A stretch of 43,111 bases of DNA. Source: Micractinium sp. NFX-FRZ (taxonomy: Eukaryota; Chlorophyta; Trebouxiophyceae; Chlorellales; Chlorellaceae). The notes under the pieces are model-generated. The model did no database searches and had not been told where the DNA came from. It was given only the letters and a program-made list of their open reading frames with translations. The stretch covers positions 1-43,111 of the forward strand of contig JAPTJF010000507.1 of the NCBI GenBank assembly GCA_029339195.1, written 5' to 3'. The position numbers and the translations under genes are program-made. Shown piece after piece: positions 1 through 12,400 of this stretch; position 1 is the stretch's first letter, and every line of letters starts with the position of its first letter.

Positions 1-308
1 TGGGGCATCACGCATGCTTACACTCCGCTTGCATATGGGGGGGCATCACGGGCCGCTGTGATGGGGCATCACGGGCGGGTGATGGGGCATCACGCACTTG
101 TGATGGGGCATCATGCATGCTTACACTCCGCTTCGGATGGGGGGGCATCACGGGCCGCTGTGATGGGGCATCACGGGCGTGTGATGGGGCATCACGCCCT
201 TGTGATGGGGCATCACGCATGCTTACACTCCGCTTGCATATGGGGGGGCATAACGGGTCGCTGTGATGGGGCATCACGGGCGTGTGATGCGGCCTCACGC
301 ATGCTTCT
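1..308. repeat. Higher-order G-rich minisatellite, continuing beyond the left edge
   Basis: A 21-base unit starting TGGGGCATCACG and ending in GTGA is arranged in a larger unit. Each larger unit holds one long, insert-bearing copy (with CATGCTTACACTCCGCTT) followed by two plain 21-base copies. Larger units start at 1, 104 and 206, giving periods of 103 and 102 bases; the third decays near 290-308. Open frames across it on both strands are products of the repeat and are not called as genes. Confidence 0.93.
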
Positions 309-484
309 CCCGGAGGAAGGCAGAACCGCATCACCCCTACCCCCTAGGCTACGTGTCCCCTCTTTCCCGTGTCCCTCCACTCCCATATCCCTCGCACCCC
401 ACCCCACCCCAGACTTAAGGCTCCCCCCTCTGTCATTCATTTTGTCAATTTGTCTTACAACTTGTGTTGTTGTAGCACACTAGG
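309..484. other. Short spacer and presumed 3' UTR of the VIR gene
   Basis: This is C/T-rich sequence between the minisatellite and the VIR stop codon. Apart from the reverse-strand TGTAA at 455-459 I see nothing in it. Confidence 0.5.
455..459 (-). promoter_or_regulatory. TGTAA polyadenylation signal of VIR
   Basis: The reverse strand reads TGTAA 26 bases beyond the VIR stop codon at 485-487. TGTAA is the usual poly(A) signal in green algae, so it supports both the gene end and the chlorophyte assignment. Confidence 0.6.
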
Positions 485-3400
485 TTAGCTGCCCTTTCCC
501 AGTGTTGACTTGAGCACCGAGATAAGAGCTGGGTGCTTCTCAAGCAACTTTTGCAGCTGGACAGGGTCCTTGAGCAGGGCTTGTAGGGCAGTTGGATTCG
601 CCAGCAGTGCTTGCAAGCTGCTAGAGGATGCGGACTCTAGACGTTGCTCTGACGGATCATTGCTGCCTGCTGCAGGCTGCGCTGAAATGCTAGTTGGCAC
701 AGGCTGTTCTGCCTTGCCAACTGGCGGAACGAATTGACGTTGCGCTTGTTGTGGTGCTGCCGCTGTGGATGCCTGCTGCTGCTGCTGCTGCTCTTGCTGC
801 TGCTGCTGCTGCGTGGTCTTTGCTGCCGGTGCCCCTGCCGCTGTTGCTGGCGCCGCGGCCGCCGCTGTTGCTGCGGCCATGCTGCGGCCCAGGCCGGACG
901 CCGAGTGATGCAGCCGCCTCGAGACGGATCTGTCTGCGCCTGACAGGCCTGCGCCCAGGTCGGCATATAGGTCCACGGACTGCAGCGAGGGCGGCAGAGG
1001 CTGCATGTCCCCAACTGCTGCCGTCGGTTGCAGTTCATGCTTCACTGCTGCTCCAGCTGTTGAGGTTGGCACCGCACCAGCTGTTGTCACGGCGCCTGCT
1101 GGCCCCGGGTGCCGGCCAAGTGCCGAAGACTGCTGCGCCGGCTCTGACTTGGCCTGCTTTTGTTGAGGCTGCTGCTGCTGCTGTCGCTGCTGGGTGGGGT
1201 TCTCCACGAGTGGCGGCAGCTCAGGCGGCTGCCTTGGCAGCGTGAGGGGCGGGTGCAACGAAGTTGCCACACTGACATTGGGGTCGACATCAGCTTGACA
1301 CTCGCGTCGCGCAAAGCGCCGCATGGCATGCGCTGAAGAGGCCTGGCTCTGTGCGGTTGCCTGTGGGTGCAGCATAGGGCAAGCGCTTGGCGGGCAGGTC
1401 AGCTCTCCAGCTGTGGGCCAGTCATTCCCGCCAAGATGCAGCTCTGCGAGCCACAAAGTCAAGCAGCCACGATGCTCCCATGCTTAACAAAGCACCAACA
1501 CCCTTGCTCTGCTCACCCCGCCTGCCCTCCCTTCATGGGGCCAGCTGGGCTGTGCAGTAGCTCACTCACCCGGGTGCGGACATTGCGCCAAAACATGCGT
1601 GTGGCGGGGTCAAACACCAGGTCGGCGGCCCGCGCCTCAGCGGAGCCCGGCGCCTCCCAGCGGTGCTCGTCACCACCCACATCCAGGCCAGCCTCTGCAG
1701 CGGCGTGCAGCGCGGCCTGTAGAGGGAGGAGGGAGGAGAAAGTAGCAGGGGGGGCCAGGGAGGGTCAGCAAGTGGCACATGCAATGACTGATTCCGGGCT
1801 CAAATGGGACGCAGTGTTGTCAGCTGGCACACTGCTCGGCACAACAGGCAGGATGCAAACCATGTGACCCGGGCCCCAGCTGCCCCTTGCGGATGGCGTG
1901 CAAGGCAGCCAACGCCCTGGCAAACTCAGGGCCACTCTCTCTGTATGGACAGGCGCGGGGTCGGCAGGGCTGCGCATGCCTCCGGGCACCATGCGACGGG
2001 AGCCACCTGGCCATTAAGCAGTTCACAGCGGCAGTGAGGTCCTCCAGCAGGGACCGCAGGCTAGGGCAGACCATGTAGACCCTCCACTGCCACCTGCCAA
2101 ACCAAGACCAATCAAAGGGCGCACACCTGCAGCGCTGCCACAAACCGCTGCTGCGCCGACGGCGGCTTGGGTAGACTATCGTCGTCCACAGCCACGCAGA
2201 TCTGCAGTGCAAGAGAAGGGCGGGTGCAGATCACGGTGAGCGGGGGGGCCGGTGTGCACTGTAGAACTCTCGAGGGAGAGCAGCCACGAAGTCATGCAGG
2301 CCTCCACATCATGCGAGCAGCCGCGATTTCAGCATGTGCGGCTACATTGCCGCTGCCGCAGGAACTGGACAGTCGCCCCTCCACTTGCCTGCTGCATGAT
2401 GCTGACCACGTCGACAAACACGGAACGCAGGCTCTCCAGCCCTGCACCCCCTGCAGCCGTGGCTTCGTTGCCCAGCCGCTCGGCAGCCGCCCAGTACCTG
2501 CAGACATGGGGGGTTGGGCGCACAGAGCAGATGTGGGCACAGAACAACTGACATAACAACGCACACTGATACATCACGCCACCAGAGTAAATAGCATGCT
2601 CTGCACTGAAGCAGAAACATACGTACAACAAGTAGTGTCAGCAGCCGCGCGGCAGGTATTGGCCAATAGCCAAAGACCAACAGCCAACAGAGTGTCGGGT
2701 GAGCAGAGCCCGGGTGCTGCCCACCCACCCACCCACCTGTTGGCCATCCACTGCGCAGCCTGCGCCACCGCAATCGTGCCAGGGTGGCTCGAGGGCGACT
2801 CAGCACCCGTGGCTGCTGCATGCAGCACCACCACGGCACGGCGCAGCGCCAGACGCCCGCCGTCTGCAGAGCCGGCACAGGCGGTGAGATGCCAATCAGT
2901 GCGGAGCGTGCAGGTGTGCAGATGATGCGCTAAAGGGACAGCAGCATGCGGCCTACCAGCAAGGTAACGTGTCTCAGCCCCCAAGGTCAGGCGCAGCAAA
3001 GCCAGCACAGGCAGCCGCCTGCCAGCTGGACCAACGGCCTGGCCTGACTTCTACAAACAAACCAGAGAACCCAGGTTGCCGGCCGGCGGCACTGACCTGC
3101 GGCCGCCATGAGGCGCAGCACGCGATGCGCAATCATGGCGTTGCTGCCCATGCCTGGCAGCAGCTCGAGCAGGGTGCGCGCCATGGGCACCGCCTGCAGC
3201 AGAACGCGGGGGAGAAGGCGCAGCGAGCCCGCACAGATGAACGAAAAGTGCATGCAACACGCAAGAAGGGGCTGCTTTGGGAAGCATCACAAAGAGAACT
3301 CCTTGCGCACACACCGACCACTGGCGAGCACGGGGAGGTGCACGAGGCAGGGAGGGCTGCCCGCAAGCCCCCCTCTTGCTCCCAGCCGCACCTCTTCGAT

Positions 3401-6400
3401 TGGTGGCATGTCCTCCAGCTGCTGCTGCGGCACCGGGGCCAGCGGGTTCAGGCACACCTGTGGCAGTGAGCATGCCCAGGAGTGGGCCGGGCGCCAAAGG
3501 GAGAGGATGAGCAAAGTGACATCACGCAGCGAGGTGCCACTGCTGACCAGCAGTGTTGCCCCGGCAGGCAGCATGCACTCACACTCCAGACACAGCACGC
3601 ACCTGTTGGCCCTGCCACCGCATCCCCCCGCTGCCAGGCTGGCAAGCACACCTGCCCCGCCCCACCCCGCTCATCCCCCCCACCTCGCTGTTGAACAGCA
3701 CCACCACCGCCTCCATGGCCATGGTGCACACGTGTGCCGCCTCGCTGCCCTCATCTGAGGAGGACAGCTTGCCCACCACCACGCCTGCAGCCAGGCGGGT
3801 GAGGGGCCAGGCACAGACGGGTGCGGAGGCAGGGTGCAGATCTGGCTGGGGGAAGCTGAAGCCCAATGGCAGCAGAGCAGCAGGCATGGGGAAGCACAAC
3901 ACAGCACATGCAGGGCAGGCGGCCGAGGGCAGGGAAGCATGCAGCCAATTAGCAAACACGTTGCATCACATCAGAATGCGAGCCCCCCGGGAAGGCTCAC
4001 CCAGCAGCTGTGCGAGTGTAGAGGTGAAGGGGGCTGCCAGCATGGCGGACTTGATGGCGGGGCGGTACACCAGCGGGACAATCACCTGCAGCAGACCCCG
4101 GGAGGGAGCGGGGGAGAAGGGTGAGGTGGAACGGGCGGGTCGATTCGTTTAATTGCCAGCCAGGCGGCTTGCCAGTCAGGCACAGCAGAGGCGCCTTGGC
4201 TGAGCAGCTCTACCAGGGGGCAGCCAGGCTACTGCCGCGCCGCCCGTCACCTTTCCCCCAACTCGATCCCGGCCCCCAACCAGGCCGCTAATAGAGGCAA
4301 GCGAGCGGGCTCACCTCCAGCAGCCTGCGCGCGTCGTGCAGGGGCGCCGGCGACTCTGCCACCGTGCCCAGCTCCTCCAGCAGCGGCTCCACAAGGAAGG
4401 GGCCCATGCCGCCGCCCAGGCCTGTGCCGGGAGGTGGAGGCACGGTGGGGGAGGGAAGAGGAGGAGGACAAGGAGGTGGAGGAGGGAGGCCGGCAGGGGG
4501 CAGGGGCGGCAGGGCGCGCTGGGCAGGAGGGGAGGACCAGCCGATTGATCATTCAATGCTGGTGCCGCCGGCAGCACGGAACATTGCAGCGTCACACAGT
4601 GGCTGGACAGCCCTCTTCAAATGCTACCCATCCCAGCCCGGAGCCAGCCCAGGCCCGTCCGCAGCAGCAGCACGCACCCGCGGCCCGTGCCAGCACGCGC
4701 ACGACCGCGGCACGCAACAGCCGGCTCTCGCTGGTCAGCGCGGCGGCGATGAGGCGGCGGAAGGATGCGCCGCAGGGCTCGATGGCCGTGGCCAGGGCAG
4801 CGCGGTACTTGCGGTCGGTGGGGGGAGCCTGAACAGCAAGGGGGGGGGGGGGGCACGGCGGGGCAGGGGCAGGGCAGGAGGAGAGTGAGGTTGTGGGAGA
4901 ACAGCAGACACCCATGGCAGCAGATGCCGGCTCCTCTGCAACGCAGTGCACAGCCCACACCTCCCCGCAAGGGCCCCCCTCGCACCCACCCACCTGCGTC
5001 GCCTTGCGCCCGGCCGCGGGCCACTCTGGGGGGAAGAGGTCGCCCAGCAGACAGGCGGCGGCAAACATCTCAGAGGGGGTCTGCATCAGGGGGTGGGACA
5101 GGCAGGGCAGTTGCGAGCGAGTGACCCAAAGAAAAGGTAGGGGTGCTGGCCAACGGCTGACCAACCGCACAACAGCGCCGCCAGGGCGGTGCTGCTGAGT
5201 GAGAGCTGGCTGGCTGGCGATGTGTGCGGGCGGCCCACCTGCGCCGCCAGCTGCCCAGGCTCCATCCCCGGAGCCGGGGTGCCCCAGAACACCTGCTGGA
5301 GCAGCAGCGGCTGTGGGCGGCAGGGGGGCAGGGAGGGTCGGGAAGCATTTGTCAGGTAAAAACAGGCTTGCATCAAGGTTGCACCCCACCCCACCCCCAC
5401 TTTGGGCAGCATGAAGGGCAGAGGCAGGAGGCCGCCTGAACGGCCAGCAACGGCGCATGCACCCATACTGCCAGCGCCCCGCCCACCCCTACCCCCCACC
5501 AACCTGCCACGGCTCCGCCGCCTCTACGTAGCAGCGCAGACAGGAGGCCAGGTGGTAGCGGGCCACCAGCACATCGCGCATGCCCGCCGCCGCCGCGCCC
5601 TCCGCGCCGCCCTCGCCGCTGGCGCCGCCCAGCATGCACGCCAGGCTCTCCTCCTGGCAGCACAGCGCAGCGTGGGCGCGCAGCAGGCCCACCAGCAGGC
5701 TGCGGCTCTTCACCACGCAGGTGGAGCTGCAGGGGCCCGGGGGAGGGAGGGGGGACGGTCAGGGAGCAAAAGCACAGGTGATGGGGAGGGGCAGGAGGAG
5801 GAGGGAGAGGTCCGTGGCTGCTGCACGTATATCGGTGCGATTGCTGCGGTCCAGCCCCGCACCACGACAAGCAAGCAGAGACGTCAGCAGCCGGCAGCCC
5901 AAACAGGCAGGGTTAGGGTGGGGCGTGGAGTCGCCCTGGAGAGGGGCAGTCAGGCAGGAGCAGGCGGCGGGCAGCCAAGCAGGCGCGGCGCTGCTCACCC
6001 GCGCAGGTGCTGCATGAGGCAGCTCATGGCGGCGGCCCCCGCCTCCAGGAAGCTGAGCGCGCGCCGCCGGCAGGCCGCCGCCTCGCCCACGTCGATGGAG
6101 TGCCCCGCCATGCCCTGCACGGCGCAGGGGGTGGGCAGGAGCAGGCGGCAAGGCAGGCCACGTCAACGTGCAGGGATGGCACAGGGTGCAGCCGCAGTGT
6201 TGGCCTGCTGCCCGGCCAGCGCCCGAGCGCTCCAGCCGGCCAGCCAGCCAGTCAGCCTGGGTCACACACCGCTGTGTTTGGAGCCACTGTGCTTAGTGCG
6301 CATCAACACCAGACAGCTGGCCGCCCTGCCCTGCCCCACCTGCCAGGCGTCGTCGGCAGCCGATGCCACCACAAGCTCGGCGCCCATCAGCACACCGCGC

Positions 6401-9400
6401 AGCAGCACGCTCAGCCCGCCCTCGCCATCCAGCGTGTATGCAGCCTCCCGCCCGGCAGGCCCGGGGGCCCACAGCCGGGAGGTCAGCAGGTGCAGGCACT
6501 GCTCGCAGCAGGCCAGGCGCTCGGGGTCGCTGGAGGGGCAGGGCAGGGCAGGGGAACAGGAGGAGGTGCTGCTCAGGACCCCTCCACAAGTGCTGGCAGC
6601 AGGAGCAGCATCCGGTGCGTCCAGCAACAGCAGGAGCAGCATTGGCAGCTGGAATGTGGCACGGGAATAGGGCTTTGAGCTGCACACGCCTGCATGCACG
6701 CCAGCCCAGCACAGCCAAGCACAGCTCAGTCCAGCCCAGCACAGCCCAGCACAAGCACAGCACAGTCCAGCCCAGCACAACACGGGCACAGCCCAGCCCA
6801 GCCCAGCACAGCACAGCGCAGCACAGCGCCTCACCAGAAGAGCGCCTCCACCGCCGACCACTGCACGCTGCGCACCGAGGCTGCCGGCCGGGCATCGCCC
6901 TCGCCGTCTGCCGCATCCCCTCCCGTGCTGGCCACCAATGCGGGCAGCTCGGCGCCTAGGTAGGTGAGCAGCGAGGAGAGGCCACGCGCCTGCTGCAGCG
7001 TCACCACCGCCGCCACGCCGCCCTTCAGGCTCAGCAGCTGGCTGCGCGCCGCGCCCAGGCCGCCCACCACGGTGGCCGCCGCCTCGGGCAGCGCCGACAG
7101 CAGGCGCAGCTCGGCGGTGGCGGCCACCTGCACCGCCACGGCGTGCTGCTGCCAGCAGGCCAGCACCGCGGGGTGGGCAGCGGTGAGCAGGGCCAGCAGG
7201 AGGTGGCCGGCGGGGGCGCAGGCGGGAGCGCAGGCCAGCAGCAGCTCCATGTCTGGCTCGTACGCCCGCTGCTCCAGGGCGGCGGCCGAGGCGTCCAGGC
7301 TGGCGGCGCCGGTGCCGCAGGCGGCACGCAGCAGCGCGCAGTGCATGCGCAGCATGAGCAGCAGGCGCGGCACCGCCACGGGGGCGCGCAGCGCCAGCGC
7401 CTGCAGCAGCGCGCCACGCCCGCTGGCGCCGCACTCGCGCAGCAGCGCCACCGCCGTGTCTGCCGCCGCAGCAAAGCCCTCGCTGTCCAGCGCAGCGCAG
7501 CACAGCTGGACGGCCACCGCCTCAGACAGGAGCAGGTGCTGCAGCATGGCGGCGCCCTCGGCGCCCGGCACCCCCTGCCACCCGCCAGCCAGGCAGCCGG
7601 CGTCGGTGGCCTCCAGCAAAGCCTCCACCACGGCGGCATCCCCCAGCAGCAGCGCCCGCCCGCCGCAGCTGCTGCCCAGCACCGCCAGCAGGGCGCGCGC
7701 CCCCACCCCCAGCTGCTGCGCCAGCGCCGCCTCCACTAGTGCCGCCTGCGGCGCTGCCGCCGCCGGCAGCTGAGCCTCCAGTGCGGCGCGGTGCACCGCC
7801 GGCACGTGTAGCACCGCGGCCAGCAGGGGCAGCAGCCGCCGGGCGTGCACAGCATCCAGCAGCGGCGGAAGCGGCTCGGTGGCAGGCACACCACCCCGAC
7901 GCAGGTGGTGGTGGGCCTGTGCTGCGCCTGCACCACCGCCGCCCCCGCTGCCGTGCGTCGTGGGCAGGGGCTTGACCAGCAGCTCCGCCAGCTGCTGCAG
8001 GCTGCTGCCGCACTGCGCCACCAGCATGCTGGCCTCGGGGGTGGGCATGCCCCGACCCTGCTGCTGGTGTGCCGCCACCAGCTGGCGGGCGGCCGCCTGG
8101 AAGGCCGCCGCCGCCTCGTGCGCGCGCAGCAGGTGCAGCAGCTGGCGGGCGGCCAGGGCCAGGCGCGCCGGCTGCACCTGCTCCAGCAAGTGCTGCCCCA
8201 CGTGGGCGCTCACCCCCGTGTAGGCGCGCTGCTTCACTGCAGGGCGGGGCGGGGCGGAGCGGGCGCGCGGGGGGCAGGCCGGGTTGGGGGCGTGAATGTG
8301 TCAGGTTGCGTGCGTGTGTGAGCAGAGCAGGGCACAGTGGCAAGCAGCAGCAGGTGCCAAACATGCATGCTGTGCCTCCGCACGCCCAGTCTGACCAGCC
8401 AGGCACCGGCGGCCGCCCAGCACCCAGCAGCACCAGGCCCTCCATACTCACGTGACCAGTAGCTCTGCATGCGGCTCTGCTGCTGCCGCTCGTACAGCTG
8501 CCAGCGGCCCGCCTCGTCCAGCGAAGCTAGAGGGGCGACAGGCCCTGCCGCCTCCGCCCCGCCGATGCCGCCCCGCCCCCTGCGCATCTTCCGTCCCTGC
8601 CCTAGGGGCGACACAGCTGCTGCTGCTGCCGCTGCAGTCGGGCTGCCGATTGCGACGCGTGCAGGCTGCAGCGGGCCCTGCTGGCGAGGTGGCGCCTGCT
8701 GCGGCGGCAGGGGCTGCCTGCCTGCTGCTTCGGTGCGCGGGTATTTGCCCTCGGGCTCGCCCCGCGGCCGCCCCCCGCTGCCAAGGTTGGCGGCCGCGGG
8801 CGAGCGCTCTCGTTTGCGCTGCCGCTGCGCCTCCTCCTCAGCTGCCCTCTGCTGCTGCTGCATGCGCCGCCGCGCTTCCTCCTCCCGCTCCAGGGCACGC
8901 TGCTCCAGCTCAAGCCGCCGCTGCTGCTCCTGGTAGCGCCGCCGCCGCACCGCCTCCTCCTCTTCCTGCCGCCGATGCCTCCTCGCCTCCTCCTCTTCCT
9001 GCTGCCGCAACCGCCTCCGAGCCTGCTCCTCCTCTTCTTGCAGCCTCCGCCGCCGGCGCGCCTCCTCTTCCTCCTGTTGCCGCTGCCGCCGCCGAGCTGC
9101 CTCGTCCTCCTCCCGCTGCTGCTGCCGCCGCCGTGCCTCCTCCTCCTCCTGCTGCCGCCGCCGCCGCCGCTCCTCCTCAGCCTCACGGTTCACTTGCCTG
9201 TGGTGTGAGCTGGGCGAGTGCTCGCCCTCCCTGCAGGTGCAGCAGAAGTGCAGCCCACGGGCAAAATGAGTACAGCATGCCCTGGCCAAGGGTTGCACAA
9301 GCTGGCAAGAGAACGGCCACCGCAGGCTGGCAGCCTAGCTGGCATGCAAGAACTATGGCCAGGCAGGCACACAGGCAGCCAAACACAGCAACCTCTTCTT

Positions 9401-12400
9401 CTGCAGCAGCCCCTCCCTGCTCTGCTCCGTGCCCCCGCTCTTTCCCTCGCGGCCCCCTGCCCAACAACTGACCTATCTTTCTGGCGCCGCTCCTCCCCCC
9501 TGCCCCTGCTCTTCCCCTCCCGCTCCCGCGACCGCTCCTTGCTCTTCTCCTTCTTCTTCTTCTCCTTCCTGCAACAGTCATGAAGACCCCCACGATGCCT
9601 CGTCAACAATAACAGCGGCGATGTCAGCACTGCCACCAGCAAACGTGGAGCGCAGCAGCAGCAGCATTGCAGCCCAAGCCACAAGCACGCAGCTCCCACG
9701 GGAACACTGCCACCCCGCCCTCCCAGCTCGTCCCCTTCCCGCTCACTTCTCCTTGCGACGCTCCTCGCCCCGCTCGCTGCTGCGGTCCCGGCGGCTGCGC
9801 CGGCTGCACTCACGCACTGGGGAGGCTCCCGCATCTGCAGCAGCGCGGCTCAAGGCAGAGCAGGGCGGCCAACACACTTTGATGGCCGTGCTGGCATTGG
9901 CACCGGCGGGGGATGCATGACGTACACAGCGCCGCACCTTCATTCCCATCATCGCCCAGCATGCACCGCTCTTCTCTGGTCTACATGTCCGGCATGCACT
10001 GGCCTCCATCAGCATCCCCCAACACTGCGCACAGCGCTTTGCCCCAGCACCCACCGCCCACCTGCGCCGTCGCCGCCCATCTCCCAGCGCTCCGCCGGCT
10101 CGGCTGCGCTGCTGCGATGCCGCCGCCGCTGCCGGGGCGGCGAGTCTGCTGCGCCGTCGGTCTGAGGGATGGTGGCGCCCCCCACACCCAAGTCTGCATA
10201 CAGGTCGGCATCAGCACCGCCGTCGTCCTCTGATGCGGCAGCAGCGCCGTCGCCACCGCCCGCTGCGGGCTCTGCTGCCAGCGGCTCCAAGCCGGGCTGA
10301 GCTGGCGTGAGGTCAGCGTACACGTCAGCCCCAAACTCTTCCACATCCTGCCGCTTGGCAGGCTGCGCGGCCGGCTCCTCTGCTGTCTCCCCGCCCTGCT
10401 GCCGCTGCTGCTTCCCAGCTGCCGGCTCGTCCTCGTCAATCGGCACCGCGGCCTCCTCGCTGCCCGCATACAGCGACAGCACATCAGGGTGCCCTGCTCA
10501 TGCATAGGGTAGCAGCAGGGGCAGGGGAGGTGAGTGTGAGATGGAAGGGACAGGCGAGAGCTGAAGATGGGGAAGCACGTGTGGAGAGGTGACGGACGGC
10601 CTACCAGGCCAGGAACAAGCAACAACCAGCAGCCTGTGCACAGCCCTCAATGCAGCGAGCAAGCTGGCAGCTTTGTTTCGCTCACACATCAACCAGCAAC
10701 CAGCTTCTGCTGACGGGCCAGCCGAGCTCAGCCCTTGCAGCACAACACCGCTAAGGCAGAACGGCTGAGTGCGGCCTGCCACCCCCGCACCTGGCGCCTG
10801 GCCATGTTCCCCTTCATGCTCCTCCTCCTGCTCCTCCCCATGCTCCTCCTCCTCCTCCTCGCTTGTGGCCTCCCCATACAGCAGCTCCTCCTCAGCCTGC
10901 GCCGCCCGCTCCTGCTGCCACTGCTGCTGCAGCCGGGCGCGCGCTGCCGCCGCCGCCTCGTCCTCCTCCCCGTCCTCGTCGGAGCCAGAGGGGGAGGCAT
11001 ACAGGTCCTCCCCCTCCAGCTCGGCAGCAGCTGCAGCCACAGCCGCTGCAGCCGCCGCCTCGTCGTCCTGCCCATCAACCTCCATGGCTGTCGCATCGCC
11101 CCCTGCTGCCTCTGCCGCCTCTGCCTCTGCCTCTGCTGCTGCCGCCACATCAGCGTCGGCGGCAGAGCCGGCCACAGCAGCGCCCGCGGCGGCGGCTGCC
11201 CCGCTGGCTGCGGATGCCGCCAGCAGTTTCTTGCGGCGCTGCGAGTGCCACACGATGCCCCGCGGCGGCTTCCAAGCCCCCAGCAGCGCGGCGCCGCCCA
11301 GCGTGCCGCAGCAGCGGGCGACCAGCAGGCAGGCGGTGACCGCGTGGCGCACAAAAGAGGGCGGCGCCTGCAAGAGCAGGTGTGCAGTGGAAAAGCAAGG
11401 TCAGGAGAGGGCAAAGCCCTGGGGGCGCTCTGTGTTCAGGCACGGCAATGGCATCCATGTCAGCACACAGTGTGAAGCAGAAACAGTTCACACGCGTGCC
11501 CTCCCTGTGTCGCCAGGCCCACTGCCTGTCATGCCCATGCCTCCAACCTGCCTCTGCCCTGCTCTTCCCTCTGTGCACCTGTGGCCTTGTGCACAAATCA
11601 TCCCACGGCGCGACCCCCCCACCTCCCGGCCAGCTGCCCGCAATGTTCGTGGCCATCCCTCCACCACCCTGCCCCACCCCACCGCCCTGCCCGTCCTACC
11701 CCACCTGCGGCATGGTGCACACGTCATCAAGCAGCACCAGCCCCCAGCGCGCCACCATCAGTGCCGCCCCCTCGCTGCAGCTGCACAGCAGCACCGCCGC
11801 CGCCAGCCCCGCGCAGCTGCAGCGCACAGCCGATGCAGTGCGCCCAGCGGCGCCCGCACCCAGCATGCTGCACCAGCCCAGCACCATGTCTGCAGCGGCG
11901 TCCAGCAGGGCCTGGCCCTCCAGGGCCGCAGGTGCTGCCTGCGGGCGGTGCTGGGCCTGCATGCCCTCTTCCTGCTGCTGCTGCTGCTGCTGCTCGTCTG
12001 CCGGCTGCAGTTTGTCTGCCGACTGCTGGCCCGGCCCCGGCGCCTGCTCCGCCTCCTTGCCTGCCCGCTGCTGCTGGGTGGGCGCCGCCGGCAGCGGCTC
12101 CCGCCCAAAGCTGCCGTCCACCAGCTGGGTGCACACGGCGTCGGCCACCGCTGCTGCGGCCTTGAAGGCGTCGATGGGCGGCGGGTGCAGGGCCATCAGC
12201 CGCTCCGAAGTGCCCACCGCCTCCCAGTAGCCGACCAGCGCCGCCAGCACACCCGCTGCTGCGGGCTGCAGCGGCGCGCTCTGCCAGCCCGCGGCATCCG
12301 CCGCTGCCCAGAGGGCTGCGCCGACACCTGCTGAGCCCTGCTGCCGCTGCTGCTGCACAGGCTCCTCTCCATGCTGCTCCCCTTGCTGCTCCCCCTGCTG

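Noticed and set aside
8..483. Open frames on both strands across the minisatellite
   Set aside because: They are translations of the 21-base repeat, with no splice sites or domain, so they are not genes.
5402..6670. Long forward frame of about 420 residues antisense to VIR
   Set aside because: Ala/Arg/Ser-rich with no domain, overlapping well-phased VIR exons. GC-rich codons routinely open antisense frames.
8452..9471. Forward Ala/Pro-rich frame over the VIR charged region
   Set aside because: It is the complement of the Arg/Glu repeat. VIR phases through 9197-8452 fit its neighbours exactly.
10769..12334. Forward Ser/Pro/Ala-rich frame of about 520 residues
   Set aside because: Antisense to VIR exons 12565-11705 and 11367-10791, with no recognisable content.
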